From Arthrobacter sp. MN05-02 (lineage in GTDB: Bacteria; Actinomycetota; Actinomycetes; Actinomycetales; Micrococcaceae), in assembly GCA_004001285.1 (NCBI GenBank), contig AP018697.1, positions 2,480,001 through 2,544,000 of the forward strand: a stretch of 64,000 nucleotides of DNA, given 5' to 3'. Position 1 is the first letter of the stretch. Each line of letters opens with the position of its first letter. This document shows positions 18,330-27,447 of the stretch, piece after piece. The notes beneath the pieces were generated by a model. The model made no database searches and had not been told where the DNA came from. It was given only the letters and a program-made list of their open reading frames with translations. The position numbers and the translations under genes are program-made.

Positions 18330-19317
18330 TCAGGCCGGCGCAGTCGGGCGCAGGAGGAATCGGACCCCCATGACCGGATCCTCCTCGAGGAAGACGACGT
18401 CGGTCATGCCCTCCGACCCGAGGCGGCTCCTCAGCCGTGCCTGCAGGTCCGGCTGGTGCATGGCAAGGCCGCCGCCGAGGACCACGGGGCCGGGTACGCC
18501 GATCACCGACGCGACGTCGAGCACGAGGCGCGTGAGGTCGGCCGCTGCGCGGTCGATGATGTCCGAGGCGTCCCCGGAACCGTCCCGGGCGGCGTCGAAT
18601 ACGGCCCGGGACTGTGCCGCCCAGTAGGTCCGGCCGGCTCCCGAGTGGAAGAGGCCGATCAGTTCCGTCGGTGTGTCGATCCCGTTGAGCGTCAGGACCG
18701 CCGCATCGAGGGCATCGGGTTCCAGCCCGACGTCGTGCCGGTGCAGGGCACGGCGCACGGCTTCACGCGCCACCCAGTAGCCGCTGCCCTCGTCGCCCAG
18801 GAGGTAGCCCCAGCCGCCCGAGCGCGCCTCACGGCCGTCTTCGCCGACGCCCCAGGCCACCGAGCCGGTGCCGGCGATCACGGCGATGCCGGTGCGGGCA
18901 CCGCCGGCCGGCCGCGAGGATGAGCCGCGTGTCGTGGATGACGTCGACGGCGGCGGACGGCGCGTGCGGGGCGATCAGGGCGCGGAGCCGCTCGGCGTCG
19001 GCTGCGGTGTCCACTCCCCCGGAGCCGGCGACGACGCGCCCGATCGTGCCGGCGTCCCCGGCGGGCGCGAGGTCCCGGAAGAGTTTTTCGAGGTTCCGGG
19101 CCGCCTCCGCCGGGGTCACGTTCTGGACGTTGGCGCTTCCCGCCTTGGCCTCGGCCACGAGGGCACCGTCGCGCCAGAGCGCGCCGTGCGTCTTGGAACC
19201 GCCGATGTCGAGGCCGACGACCACGCCTGTCGACGTCCCGGTCGCGCTACCGTCCGCAGTGGGCCCGCTCGCTTCGGGAAGGCTGGACGGGCGGGGCGGC
19301 ACGGGGGTGGTGGACAT
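18330..19317 (-). pseudogene. BadF/BadG-type kinase (N-acetylglucosamine kinase-like), frameshifted
   Basis: The two halves lie in different frames. The N-terminal part (start 19317) has the ATPase-fold phosphate loop VVGLDIGGSKTHGALW and runs to LILAAG. The C-terminal part resumes at VIAGTGSVAWG and continues with GWGYLLGDEGSGYWVA and VVLGGGLAMHQ to the stop at 18330. Joined, they make a full-length BadF/BadG/BcrA/BcrD ATPase-family sugar kinase such as N-acetylglucosamine kinase. The break is in a GC-rich repeat (GGCCGGCCGG, about 18902-18915) and needs one base removed, or a four-base tandem copy. This could be a real mutation or a sequencing indel. Nothing is seen between it and the osmoprotectant promoter region. 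Confidence 0.8.
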
Positions 19318-19375
19318 GCCTACAGCCTACAAACAGGAGGACCGGACCCGGTACGCCCCCCGTGGGCGGAGGCCG

Positions 19376-20617
19376 CTACCGCGTCGCGCGGAGTCGCAGG
19401 ACCAGTGAGCCCACGGCGAGCAGCGCACAGACCGTGGCGATCACGAGCGCGAAGACGGTGACGGAGGGGTTCAGTCCCCACACGCCGGCCGCGGCACCGA
19501 GCCCCAGCACCGGCACGGCTCTGCCGAGGTAGGTGAGGACGTACACGGCGCTGACCGTCTGGGCGTGCAGGGCAGGGTCGACCCGCACCGACACCTCGTT
19601 GAAGACCACCCGGAAGGCCATTCCCTGGCCGAAACCCGCCACGACGCAGGCTCCGACGAGCAGCGGCAGGCTGCCGGTCGTCTCGGCCAGGGGCAGGAGA
19701 CCGACGCCGAGCGCCATGCCGGCGAGACCCACGGGCGCCACGAAGCGGCCGCGCGGGGACAGCACCTGGCTGACGGCCGACGAGCCGAGGACGAGGGCCG
19801 CGAGGAGGCCGATCAGCGGCCGCGAGGTCGTTCCCGCGATGCCGGCGAACCAGGTGGGGGCGAGGCTCAGCGTGAAGCCGAAGACGGCGAAGCTGAGGAA
19901 CCCGATGGAGGATGCGGTCCAGAACGAACGGCGTGCGTCCCTCGACACCGCCGGCCGGCGCGGCCGCAGTGCCGCGAGCGGATGGTCCGACGCGGCCGGC
20001 TTGATGGCGGGCCGGGCCCTCAGGAGGACGAGCGGCACCAGGAGACTCGCGAGCACCACGAGGTACAGGACGAACGGCGTGCGCGTCGGCGTGGGCAGGA
20101 GCGAGAGGAGCCCCCCGATCACGGGGCCGGCGGCAACTCCCCCGGCGGAGGCGAGCAGTGTGAAGCGCGAGGCCCAGTCGGGCCGGGTGGGCAGGAGATC
20201 GCGGAGGGCGGCGGCACTCGCGCCGGTGGCGAGCGCGACGGCAGCGCCCTGCAGCGCGCGCCCCGCAGCGAGCATCGGCAGCGAGGTGGCGATCGCGAAC
20301 AGCGCCGCGCCCAGCAGCCCGAGGACGACGGCGAGGACGAGGGCCGCCCGCCGTCCGATGTGGTCGGACCAGTGGCCGGCGAGGACGAGCCCTCCGATCA
20401 GTGCGACGACGTAGGACGCGAAGGCGACCGTGACCGCGAAGGACGTGAGCCCCAGCTCGGCCTGGATGAGGGGATAGATCGGCGTGGCGAGGTTCGCCCC
20501 GATGAGGAGCACGGAGATCACCGTCACCGCGAGTGCGAGACGGGCGGCCAGGGAGGCATCCCAGCTCCGTCGCTCGACCAGGGCCGGCTTCATCCGGAGC
20601 TCGCTGATGACGCTCAT
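19376..20617 (-). CDS. MFS transporter (drug or amino-acid efflux type)
   Basis: A 413-residue major facilitator protein with about 12 membrane helices. The family loop between helices 2 and 3 is recognisable as GHWSDHIGRRAALV, and RALQGAAVALATGASAAAL lies in helix 4. Substrate is unknown; it belongs to the multidrug/arabinose-efflux-like group. The ATG at 20615-20617 was chosen (GGGAAG upstream) over a start eight codons earlier. It is divergent from an Lrp/AsnC regulator about 170 bases away, a common arrangement for a regulator controlling an exporter. Confidence 0.87.
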   Translation of the reverse strand: MSVISELRMKPALVERRSWDASLAARLALAVTVISVLLIGANLATPIYPLIQAELGLTSFAVTVAFASYVVALIGGLVLAGHWSDHIGRRAALVLAVVLGLLGAALFAIATSLPMLAAGRALQGAAVALATGASAAALRDLLPTRPDWASRFTLLASAGGVAAGPVIGGLLSLLPTPTRTPFVLYLVVLASLLVPLVLLRARPAIKPAASDHPLAALRPRRPAVSRDARRSFWTASSIGFLSFAVFGFTLSLAPTWFAGIAGTTSRPLIGLLAALVLGSSAVSQVLSPRGRFVAPVGLAGMALGVGLLPLAETTGSLPLLVGACVVAGFGQGMAFRVVFNEVSVRVDPALHAQTVSAVYVLTYLGRAVPVLGLGAAAGVWGLNPSVTVFALVIATVCALLAVGSLVLRLRATR

Positions 20618-20786
20618 CCCACCACTTCCCCTTGCTCGCACGCGCCCACCCTAGGCGCTCTCAAGGTCCGGACCAGGCCCGGACCTCTATAGGATGGAGC
20701 CCACTGACCGCCCTGCAGCAAAGCTCGTCGCCCTTTTGAGCGCCGTGCGCAACACGGGCGGAGCCGACTGACGGGAAGTGAGCTTC

Positions 20787-21269
20787 GTGAGCAAGCTGGA
20801 CAACCTCGACCTGCGACTGCTGCTCGAGCTGGTGCGCGACCCCCGCGCGCAGGTGAGCGAGTTGAGCGAACTCCTCGGCGTCGCCCGCAACACCGCGCAG
20901 AGCCGCATCCGGCGGCTCCTCCGCGCGGAGACCCTGCGGCGGAGCGGGCGGGAACTGGACCTCGAGGCGCTCGGCTACGACGTCGTCGCATTCGTCACCC
21001 TCGAGGTGTCCCACCGCGAGCTCGACGCCGTCATCGCCGGGCTGCGCACCCTCAACCAGGTCCTCGAGGTGCACGAGATCTCGGGCCGGGGGGACGTGTG
21101 GTGCAGGGTCGCCGCGACCGACACCCACAACCTGCAGGCCGCCCTGCGCTCGGTGCTGAGGATCAAGGGCGTCATCCGCACCGAGACGGTCCTCGCCCTG
21201 CACGAGCACATCCCCTACCGCACCGAGCCACTGCTGGAGCGGCTCGCGCAGCGCTCCGCAGACACCTGA
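20787..21269 (+). CDS. Lrp/AsnC family transcriptional regulator
   Basis: A 160-residue regulator. The N-terminal winged helix-turn-helix (LDNLDLRLLLELVRD, ELSELLGVARNTAQSRIRRL) is followed by a RAM/AsnC ligand domain (VVAFVTLEVSHREL, VHEISGRGDVWCRVAATD). Such proteins respond to amino acids. GGGAAG lies eight bases before the GTG at 20787, favouring it; a GTG at 20778 is three codons earlier and overlaps this site. It faces the MFS gene and precedes an AlaX-like gene by about 50 bases. Confidence 0.9.
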   Translation: MSKLDNLDLRLLLELVRDPRAQVSELSELLGVARNTAQSRIRRLLRAETLRRSGRELDLEALGYDVVAFVTLEVSHRELDAVIAGLRTLNQVLEVHEISGRGDVWCRVAATDTHNLQAALRSVLRIKGVIRTETVLALHEHIPYRTEPLLERLAQRSADT

Positions 21270-21321
21270 TCCACTCCGCCCCCCGTTCTCACCGCCTGTG
21301 CACACAACCCGAAGAAGCAGC

Positions 21322-22185
21322 ATGACCCTGCCGACCACCGACACACGCGTCACCTACCCTCAGGGTGCCGTCGAGTCGGCCTCCCGTGTCCTGCATGTCG
21401 AGCCGCGCGAGGACGGACGGAGCGCCGTCCTGCTGGACGTCACGGCGTTCCACCCCGTGGACTCCGCCTGGCCGGACCAGGGGCCCGACCGCGGTGAACT
21501 CGCCTCGCGCTCCCATACCTGGCCGGTGGTCGACTGCGTGGTGGGCGCCACCGACGGGAGTGCCCTGTATCTGGGCGGAGAATCGCCCGTGCGGAAGGGC
21601 ACGGAGGGCTGGGCGTTCGTCGTCGTGCACCTGGTCGAGGGCGAAGCGCCCGCGGAGGGCGACGATGTCACGGTGCGGGTGGACGACGCCTATCGGGCCG
21701 CGGTGTCCGCAGGGCACACCGGCTGCCACCTCGCCTCACTGGCCCTCAACCGTGCGCTGGCCGACCGCTGGAAGAAGGAGGTGGCGCCGGACGCCCTCGG
21801 CGCTCCGAACTTCGACGCACTCGCCATCGACACGACGGTCATCGGGGAGTTCGGCTCGGTGGACAGGTACCGGCTGGGGAAGTCCCTGCGGCGGAAGGGC
21901 TTCAGCACGGAGGACTTCGACCCCGAAGCAGCAGCCGCTGCCGTGAATGCCACCCTCGCCGCCTGGACGGCGACAGCGGCTCCGATCGGCATCGCCGTGC
22001 ACGGACCGGGCCTCACGGACCGGCGTCGGTGGGTCTGCGACCTGCCCGGAGAGCGTGCGGAGATACCGTGCGGCGGCACCCACCTGACCTCCCTCGCCGG
22101 GGTCACGGTCACCGTGCGGCTCGAGCTGACGGATGCGGACGGCACGCCCGTCCTGCTCATGGACACCAGGGTCAGTACCTCCTGA
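21322..22185 (+). CDS. AlaX-like alanyl-tRNA editing / metal-dependent hydrolase
   Basis: A 287-residue protein related to the editing domain of alanyl-tRNA synthetase. Likely zinc ligands are in HTGCHLASLALNRA and PCGGTHLTSL (family patterns HTAxH and CxGTH). The N-terminal half forms a beta domain with LDVTAFHPVD. Free-standing AlaX proteins hydrolyse mischarged Ser-tRNA(Ala); here HTG replaces the usual HTA, and an insert separates the two motifs, so the substrate may differ. The ATG at 21322 was chosen over a GTG eight codons earlier. It probably shares a transcript with the Lrp gene. Confidence 0.8.
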   Translation: MTLPTTDTRVTYPQGAVESASRVLHVEPREDGRSAVLLDVTAFHPVDSAWPDQGPDRGELASRSHTWPVVDCVVGATDGSALYLGGESPVRKGTEGWAFVVVHLVEGEAPAEGDDVTVRVDDAYRAAVSAGHTGCHLASLALNRALADRWKKEVAPDALGAPNFDALAIDTTVIGEFGSVDRYRLGKSLRRKGFSTEDFDPEAAAAAVNATLAAWTATAAPIGIAVHGPGLTDRRRWVCDLPGERAEIPCGGTHLTSLAGVTVTVRLELTDADGTPVLLMDTRVSTS

Positions 22186-22353
22186 GCTCCTGCGTCCCTG
22201 CGGTTGTTCGACACGGGGCGGGCCCGGCGTTCTGGCCCGCCTTCACGATGCGCGTGACTGTCGGCGGATGGCGGTTACGGCGCACTCCCGCCCGGGCACG
22301 GTGAGAGGACCGGCGCGCAGGCGTCACGGCGTCCTTCAATCGCAGCCCCGAGG

Positions 22354-22662
22354 CTAATTGAGGGCTGCTCTCTCGGTGCTGGTCTTGATGTCACGGGCGG
22401 TAGCGAGCATCTCACTGGTGGTGATGCCGTGATCCGGACCCCAATAGGTCCGAAGGCCCTTGTCGAGCTCCAGCGCTATGGCCTTGGCGTCCAATGTGCC
22501 GGCGGCAGGCAAGACGTCGCGGACTGCGTACACCAGGGCTCCGGCCATGGTGGGGCGTCCCTCTGCCCTGGCTGTGTCGGCCCTGCTGAACCGTCTTCCT
22601 CGAAGGAAGGGAGTACCCGGCTGATCCGGTTCAGGGGCAGGAAGATTCACGGTGAACTCCAC
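22354..22662 (-). CDS. Small hypothetical protein
   Basis: Up to 102 residues, not recognised. The conserved-looking part begins at MAGALVYAVRDVLP (ATG at 22548) and contains a short helical, charged region and ends TSTERAALN. The first 38 residues from the GTG at 22662 overlap the start of the divergent ANTAR gene by 11 bases, so the real start is probably internal, giving about 64 residues. No function is proposed. Confidence 0.45.
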   Translation of the reverse strand: MEFTVNLPAPEPDQPGTPFLRGRRFSRADTARAEGRPTMAGALVYAVRDVLPAAGTLDAKAIALELDKGLRTYWGPDHGITTSEMLATARDIKTSTERAALN

Positions 22663-22936
22663 GATCGCCGCTTTCTGGCCTTCTGCTAAGCCGCGGCTCG
22701 AGCAGGTAGCGGAGCGGCTGCGTGAAGTGAGCGAGAAGGTCGAACACCTGACCCATGCATTGCAGAACCGGGATCTGATCGGACAGGCGAAAGGAATCCT
22801 GATGGAACGTTACGGGCTCACCAGCGAGCAGGCGTTCGAGCTCCTGGCCGTCACGAGTTCGACCACGAACACCAAGCTCCATCGGGTCGCGGTGGAACTC
22901 GTCACCACGGGGCGGCTCAGCGGGACGTCGCCCTGA
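22652..22936 (+). CDS. ANTAR-domain protein
   Basis: A 94-residue protein: a coiled-coil segment (LEQVAERLREVSEKVEHLTHAL) followed by a single ANTAR domain (IGQAKGILMERYGLTSEQAF, ending in the helix TNTKLHRVAVELV). ANTAR domains bind paired hexaloop RNA hairpins and prevent transcription termination. No receiver or GAF sensor is attached, so it may act with a partner. The GTG at 22652 has AGGAAG about seven bases upstream. It is divergent from, and slightly overlaps, the small hypothetical gene. Confidence 0.82.
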   Translation: MNSTIAAFWPSAKPRLEQVAERLREVSEKVEHLTHALQNRDLIGQAKGILMERYGLTSEQAFELLAVTSSTTNTKLHRVAVELVTTGRLSGTSP

Positions 22937-23467
22937 TTGCAGTACCAGCACGCCCGGCAGCAGATCGTTCACCAGCAGGTTGCACCCGGTCGCGCGCAGA
23001 ATCGTGGAAGCCGCCGTCACGAGAGTCGGCACCATCGACGTACCCCGGGGATGCCCGGAGCGGCACAGAACTACGTGCCGCCGGCGGCACCCCCAGGGGT
23101 ACCCCTCAGTTGCCCTCTGTTAAACAACCTAGGTAAACACTAGACGCAGCCACCCCTGGTCCGTGACGTGCCGTTCATGGTCCTCCGGCGGGCCTACTCG
23201 CAGGTACGGAATCGGGTTCCCTCGGGATGCGGTGGAACCTCCTCGGACAGCGGCGTACGAGCATTGGACGCCGCCTGAGGAACGGGGTTCCGGACAGGGC
23301 GAAGCGGGACGCGCGCGGTCGCCGGTTCCGTCACGAACGGCATCCCGGACGTCACGGAATGCACGGCGTCGTCCGGCAGCGTCGCCGGCTCCCTATGCCC
23401 GGTCCGGGGACGGACCGGGTTCCAGCTCGGCAGTCACGAGGCCCTCCCGGTCCCGGTGCCTGCCGGG
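22937..23467. other. Intergenic stretch with short inverted repeats
   Basis: No supported gene. It holds CGGCAC/GTGCCG (23061-23080), a possible weak hairpin, and the 12-base palindrome AGGGGTACCCCT at 23095-23106, followed by an A/T-richer patch near 23118-23140. The first hairpin could end the ANTAR transcript. Open frames here overlap one another and have no recognisable motif. Confidence 0.5.
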
Positions 23468-24728
23468 CTATTGCCCCGCGCCGAGGGTTCTCGCCTCCAC
23501 GAGGAACTGCTCGGCCACGTCCAGCCGTGAGAGCGCCTCGATGACGCCGCCCTCACTCATCGCCTGACGTCGGGCTCCCGCGATGAGGGTCAGGCTCACT
23601 GCCGCGGCGCGACTGCGGAGGGCGGCGGGGTCCACATGCTGGTCGAACGCCTGCAGGAATCGCAGCAGGGCCTGGGGGACGTGCTCGTAGCCGGCGTGCA
23701 GCCCCGGCAGGACCGCGATGTGGCCCAGGAAGCATGCGAGGTCGTCCACGAGGTGCCCGGGGCCGAGCGCGTCGACGTCGAGGAGTCCTGACACGACACC
23801 GTCCGTCATCAGCAGATTGCCCTCGTAGAAGTCGCCGTGGGTGGGCACCAGCGGTCCCGGCGTCGGTCGCACGCACGGCATGGTCGATGCCTCTGGCGAT
23901 GCGGCGGATACGGTCCGCCTCCGACGGCAGCGCCGCGACCGCTCCCTCGGCGTAGTCCCGGACCCGCGCCGCCCAGGGGGGCCGCTCCGGCAGCGAGAGG
24001 ACAGCCGCGGGCAGAGCGGTGAGCACCCGCACCAGCGCGTGGGGATCGACGTCCGCCGCTCCGGTCCGCATGAGGAGCTCCGCGAGGGGCGTGCCCGGCG
24101 CCGGGTGCATCGCGACGACGTCCTGCAGGGGGTTCCCGGCGAGGACGGGCGCGGGGACACCTGCGGCCCGCAGCATGCGGTGGCGTTCGGCGAGCGGCCC
24201 TGCGGCCCGGGTGCGGAGCACCTTCAGGTAGCGGCGGTCGCTCCCGTTGACCGCGAGGACCACGGCGCGGCGCAGCGGGCGGTAGCTCCGGAGGTCGAGC
24301 ACCGTTGCGTCGGGTGCATGCCCACGGCCGAAGGCGAACGGAGTGACGCTCACCGGATCGAGGGCCAGAGGCAGCCCGGGCAGCAGCGGATCAGCGGGGT
24401 GCACCCACACGGACAGTGTGCCGGCTCCCCTGCGGGAGAACGCGGCGACGCGATGGCCGGGCTGCGGGATGGCGGACGAGGTGATGCAGGCGTGGGTCGG
24501 GACGGCAGTCCCGGTCCCGTGACCGGACGTGGCGGACGCACGCACGTCGATGGAGTAGACGCCCGTCACCCCCGCTCCGGGGCGGTGATGGACCGGGCCG
24601 GGCCGCCAGGAGAGGAGGTCCCAGCCGGCGGCGGCCAGAGTGGTCCGCAGGAGTTCCCCGGGCGCATCGGATGCGAGGAGCGCGATGGTCTCCTGCTCGC
24701 TGGTGATACGTACGTCCCTCGCCCTCAT
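23468..24728 (-). pseudogene. Aminoglycoside phosphotransferase-like kinase, frameshifted
   Basis: The N-terminal frame (start ATG 24726-24728) runs through a degenerate kinase N-lobe (RRYLKVLRTRAAGPLAERHRM) to IDHAVRAT. The C-terminal frame continues with PGPLVPTHGDFYEGNLLM, the catalytic HGDxxxxN loop, and LLDVDALGPGHLVDDLACF, with the metal-binding DxD. It ends at 23468. Joined, the product is about 420 residues in the APH/choline kinase fold. The frame changes by one base near 23860-23872. Substrate is unknown; such proteins include maltokinase-like and antibiotic kinases. The cause may be a sequencing indel. Confidence 0.8.
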
Positions 24729-24790
24729 CCGCGGCCTAGGTGCGTGCGACCGTCATCGAGCGCGGTCCGGCTGCCCCCATCGCCGGGACG

Positions 24791-25762
24791 TCAGGCTCGG
24801 CGACGCTGGAGGACGTCGTCGAGGTTGATGCGTCCCGTCACGGGAGCGGAGCCGGACGCCGCCCCGGCGTCCGCTGCTTCCGCGACCCGGGCCGCGGCTT
24901 CGGAGGCCTTGATGGGCGTCTTCGTGGAGGGGCTTCGGGGCCTCCGGCAGGTCCAGCGGGGCAGGAGCCTGGCGTTCGGCCTTCGCAGCGTCCACGTAGG
25001 TGGGACGAGGGACCTCGACGGGCGCCCACGCCGTCGTGCCGGCAGGTGGGAGCACGGCGTCCGTGGCGGTGGTCGGCGCCGCGTCGCGGACATCCACGAC
25101 GGACGATCCGTGCGCCACGGCGAGTGCAGCGGTCCGCAGCTCCATGGCGGTCAACGGTCGCGTGGCGGTCTCCTGGGCGTCGAACAGGGTGGTGGGGCGC
25201 CTGGGCGCGGCAGGGGCGGGCAGCATCGCGGCAGAGCGTTCCGGTGCCACCTCACGGACCGGCGCCATGGCGTGGGCGAACGCACGGTTGACGCGTGCCT
25301 GCCTGCCGCGGACGGCGAGGAGGCGCAGTGCGGCGACGGCCATGGCCACCACTGCGATGCACGCGAGGGGAAGGAGCAGGGAGACGGCCCCGAACAGGGC
25401 GAGTACGGAAGTGACAAGGGTGGCCACGAGTGCGACGAGGCCCACGGCCGCGACGGCGATGCGACCCCGGTACGGCGTGATCTTCGTCGTGCGGGAGGCC
25501 GTGGCGCGGGTCGGCACATCAGTATCCGGCGTGGTGCGTGCAGACGGCAGGGCGTCGCCCCCTGCGTCGGCTGCGTCGTCGTGCGGCACGTTTCTTGTCA
25601 TCATGTTCTCCACGGGGACGTCGGTCCTGGCTTTCGGCATCTGGCGTGTGTACTGCCGGCGGTGGCCGGCCTGGTCCTTCGAAGCACGATCGGGGCCACC
25701 CAGAGCAGCCACATGCCGACGACTGCGGCGAGCACCAACGAGCTGTCAAGGGAGAAGACCAC
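24791..25762 (-). pseudogene. GlpR-like divisome membrane protein, two frameshifts
   Basis: Three frames join into one protein. It starts at the GTG 25760-25762 (VVFSLDSSLVLAAVVGMWLL, a first membrane helix, then VAPIVLRR). It moves frame near 25645-25670 into RRQYTRQMPKARTDVP, continues through two membrane helices (IAVAAVGLVALVATLVTSVL and AVSLLLPLACIAVVAMAVA), and moves frame again at a G-run, 24929-24932, into STKTPIKASEAAARVAE. It ends at INLDDVLQRRRA (24791). The topology, and the position beside rimJ and galU, match the actinobacterial membrane protein GlpR, the receptor for the gephyrin-like protein Glp in Corynebacterium. Identity is inferred from synteny and layout. Both breaks look like single-base indels. 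Confidence 0.6.
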
Positions 25763-25851
25763 ACCTAGAACCGTAGGAGCAGTCGTACCACGACTCCGGC
25801 ATTGCCGCCGGTGTGTCGGAGCCGAATATGCTCCCGCCGGAATCGGACCGC

Positions 25852-26481
25852 TCAGCCCTGACGGGGAGTCCTGCCCTCGAGCCACGGTGTCAGCAGCCCG
25901 CGCGGCACCTCTTCCGCCGTCAGGGCGAAGCTCCTGTGGTCCGCCCACTGCCCCGCGATGTGGAGGTAGCGCGGACGGAGGCCTTCATCCCGGAAGTGCA
26001 GCTTCTCGACCACCCGCAGGCTGGCCCGGTTCTCCGGGCGGATGTTGATCTCCATCCGGTGCAGTCCGAGATCGCCGAAGCAGTAGTCGGTCGCGAGCGC
26101 CACGGCGGTCGGCGCGATCCCGCGCCCGGCCCGCTCGGAATCGACCCAGTACCCGAGCGTGGCCGACATCGCCGATCCCCAGGTGATGCCCGAGACCGTC
26201 AGTTGCCCCACGAGCCGGGCATCGCCTGAACCGGGCCCATGCTCGATAATCAGGAACGGCAGGGCTGTGCCGGCCCTGGCCTGGGACGTCAGCGACCGCA
26301 CCATCTGATGGTAGGTGGGCAGGAAGCCGTTCGGATCAGGATTCGAGGCTTCCCAGGGCGCCAGCCACGGGGCGTTGCGGCGGCGAAGTGCCGTCCACGC
26401 TGCCTTGTCCCGGTGGCGGATGGGCCTCAGGACCAGGGGTCCGGTCCTGAGGGTCACGGGCCAGCTGGCTGCCGACCACAC
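25852..26481 (-). CDS. GNAT acetyltransferase (RimJ/RimL type)
   Basis: A 209-residue GNAT family N-acetyltransferase of the RimJ type, which acetylates protein N-termini or small amines with acetyl-CoA. It has LRPIRHRDKAAWTALR near the start, a strand VGQLTVSGITWG, and the acetyl-CoA loop GYWVDSERAGRGIAPTAVAL with the Q/RxxGxG/A pattern. The later segment LHRMEINIRPENRASLRVVEKL is typical of RimJ. It starts at a GTG six bases after the galU stop, so it is co-transcribed with galU. The moeA/glp gene that often lies between the two in other Actinobacteria is absent. Confidence 0.9.
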   Translation of the reverse strand: MWSAASWPVTLRTGPLVLRPIRHRDKAAWTALRRRNAPWLAPWEASNPDPNGFLPTYHQMVRSLTSQARAGTALPFLIIEHGPGSGDARLVGQLTVSGITWGSAMSATLGYWVDSERAGRGIAPTAVALATDYCFGDLGLHRMEINIRPENRASLRVVEKLHFRDEGLRPRYLHIAGQWADHRSFALTAEEVPRGLLTPWLEGRTPRQG

Positions 26482-26487
26482 GGCGTG

Positions 26488-27390
26488 CTAGTCCGAGAGC
26501 TCTTTGCTGAAGTCCTTGATCCACGCACGGAGGTCCGGGCCGAGGTCTTCGCGCTCCGACGCCAGGGTCACGACGGCCTTCAGGTAGCTCAGCTTGTCGC
26601 CGGTGTCGTACCGGCGGCCGCGGAAGACTACGCCGTACACGCCCGAGCCTTCCCCGTCGGCTGCTGCGAGGGTCTGCAGTGCGTCGGTCAGCTGGATCTC
26701 GTCGCCGCGGCCGGGCTTCGTGGTCTCCAGGACCTCGAACACCCGCGGGTGGAGGACGTAGCGTCCGATCACGGCGAGGTTCGACGGCGCATCCGCGACG
26801 GACGGCTTCTCGACGAGCTGGTTCACGCGCACGTGGTTCTCGCCGTCGATCGCCGTGATGTCGGCGCAGCCGTAAGCACTGATCTGCTCGGGGTCCACCT
26901 CGATGAGGGCGATCACGGACCCGCCGGTCCGGGCCTGGACCTCGATCATGGTCTCGAGCAGCGCATCGCGCTCGTCGATCAGGTCGTCACCGAGCAGGAC
27001 GGCGAACGGCTCGTTGTTGACGTGCAGCTTGGCGCGGAGGACGGCGTGTCCGAGGCCCTTCGGGTCGCCCTGGCGGAGGTAGTGGATGTCGCCGAGTTCG
27101 GAGGGGCGGCGCACGGCTGCCAGCTTGTCGTGGTCGCCCTTGGCCTCGAGCGTCTGCTCGATGAACGGCACGCGGTCGAAGTGGTCCTCGAGGGCCCTTT
27201 TATTACGCCCGGTGATCATCAGGACGTCGGACAGTCCGGCGTCGACGGCCTCCTGGACGACGTACTGGATGGCGGGCTTGTCCACGACGGGAAGCATTTC
27301 CTTCGGCATGGCCTTGGTGGCTGGAAGAAAGCGGGTCCCCAGACCGGCCGCAGGAATAACGGCCTTCGTCACACGTGATTGCAGAGTCAT
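26488..27390 (-). CDS. galU: UTP--glucose-1-phosphate uridylyltransferase
   Basis: A 300-residue GalU that makes UDP-glucose for cell-envelope glycans. The nucleotide-binding motif AVIPAAGLGTRFLPATKAMP is at the N-terminus, with PKEMLPVVDKP, the UTP-contacting LGHAVLRAK, LLGDDLIDE, and a later VEKP and GRYVL. The start was set at the ATG 27388-27390 (MTLQSRVTKAV); a longer frame adds 16 residues with no similarity. It is divergent from the formyl-THF ligase and followed by rimJ. Confidence 0.95.
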   Translation of the reverse strand: MTLQSRVTKAVIPAAGLGTRFLPATKAMPKEMLPVVDKPAIQYVVQEAVDAGLSDVLMITGRNKRALEDHFDRVPFIEQTLEAKGDHDKLAAVRRPSELGDIHYLRQGDPKGLGHAVLRAKLHVNNEPFAVLLGDDLIDERDALLETMIEVQARTGGSVIALIEVDPEQISAYGCADITAIDGENHVRVNQLVEKPSVADAPSNLAVIGRYVLHPRVFEVLETTKPGRGDEIQLTDALQTLAAADGEGSGVYGVVFRGRRYDTGDKLSYLKAVVTLASEREDLGPDLRAWIKDFSKELSD

Positions 27391-27447
27391 GAGCACCACA
27401 TTACATAAAAGGCACCGGATTCCTCGGGCGCTGCGCACAATGGTGGA

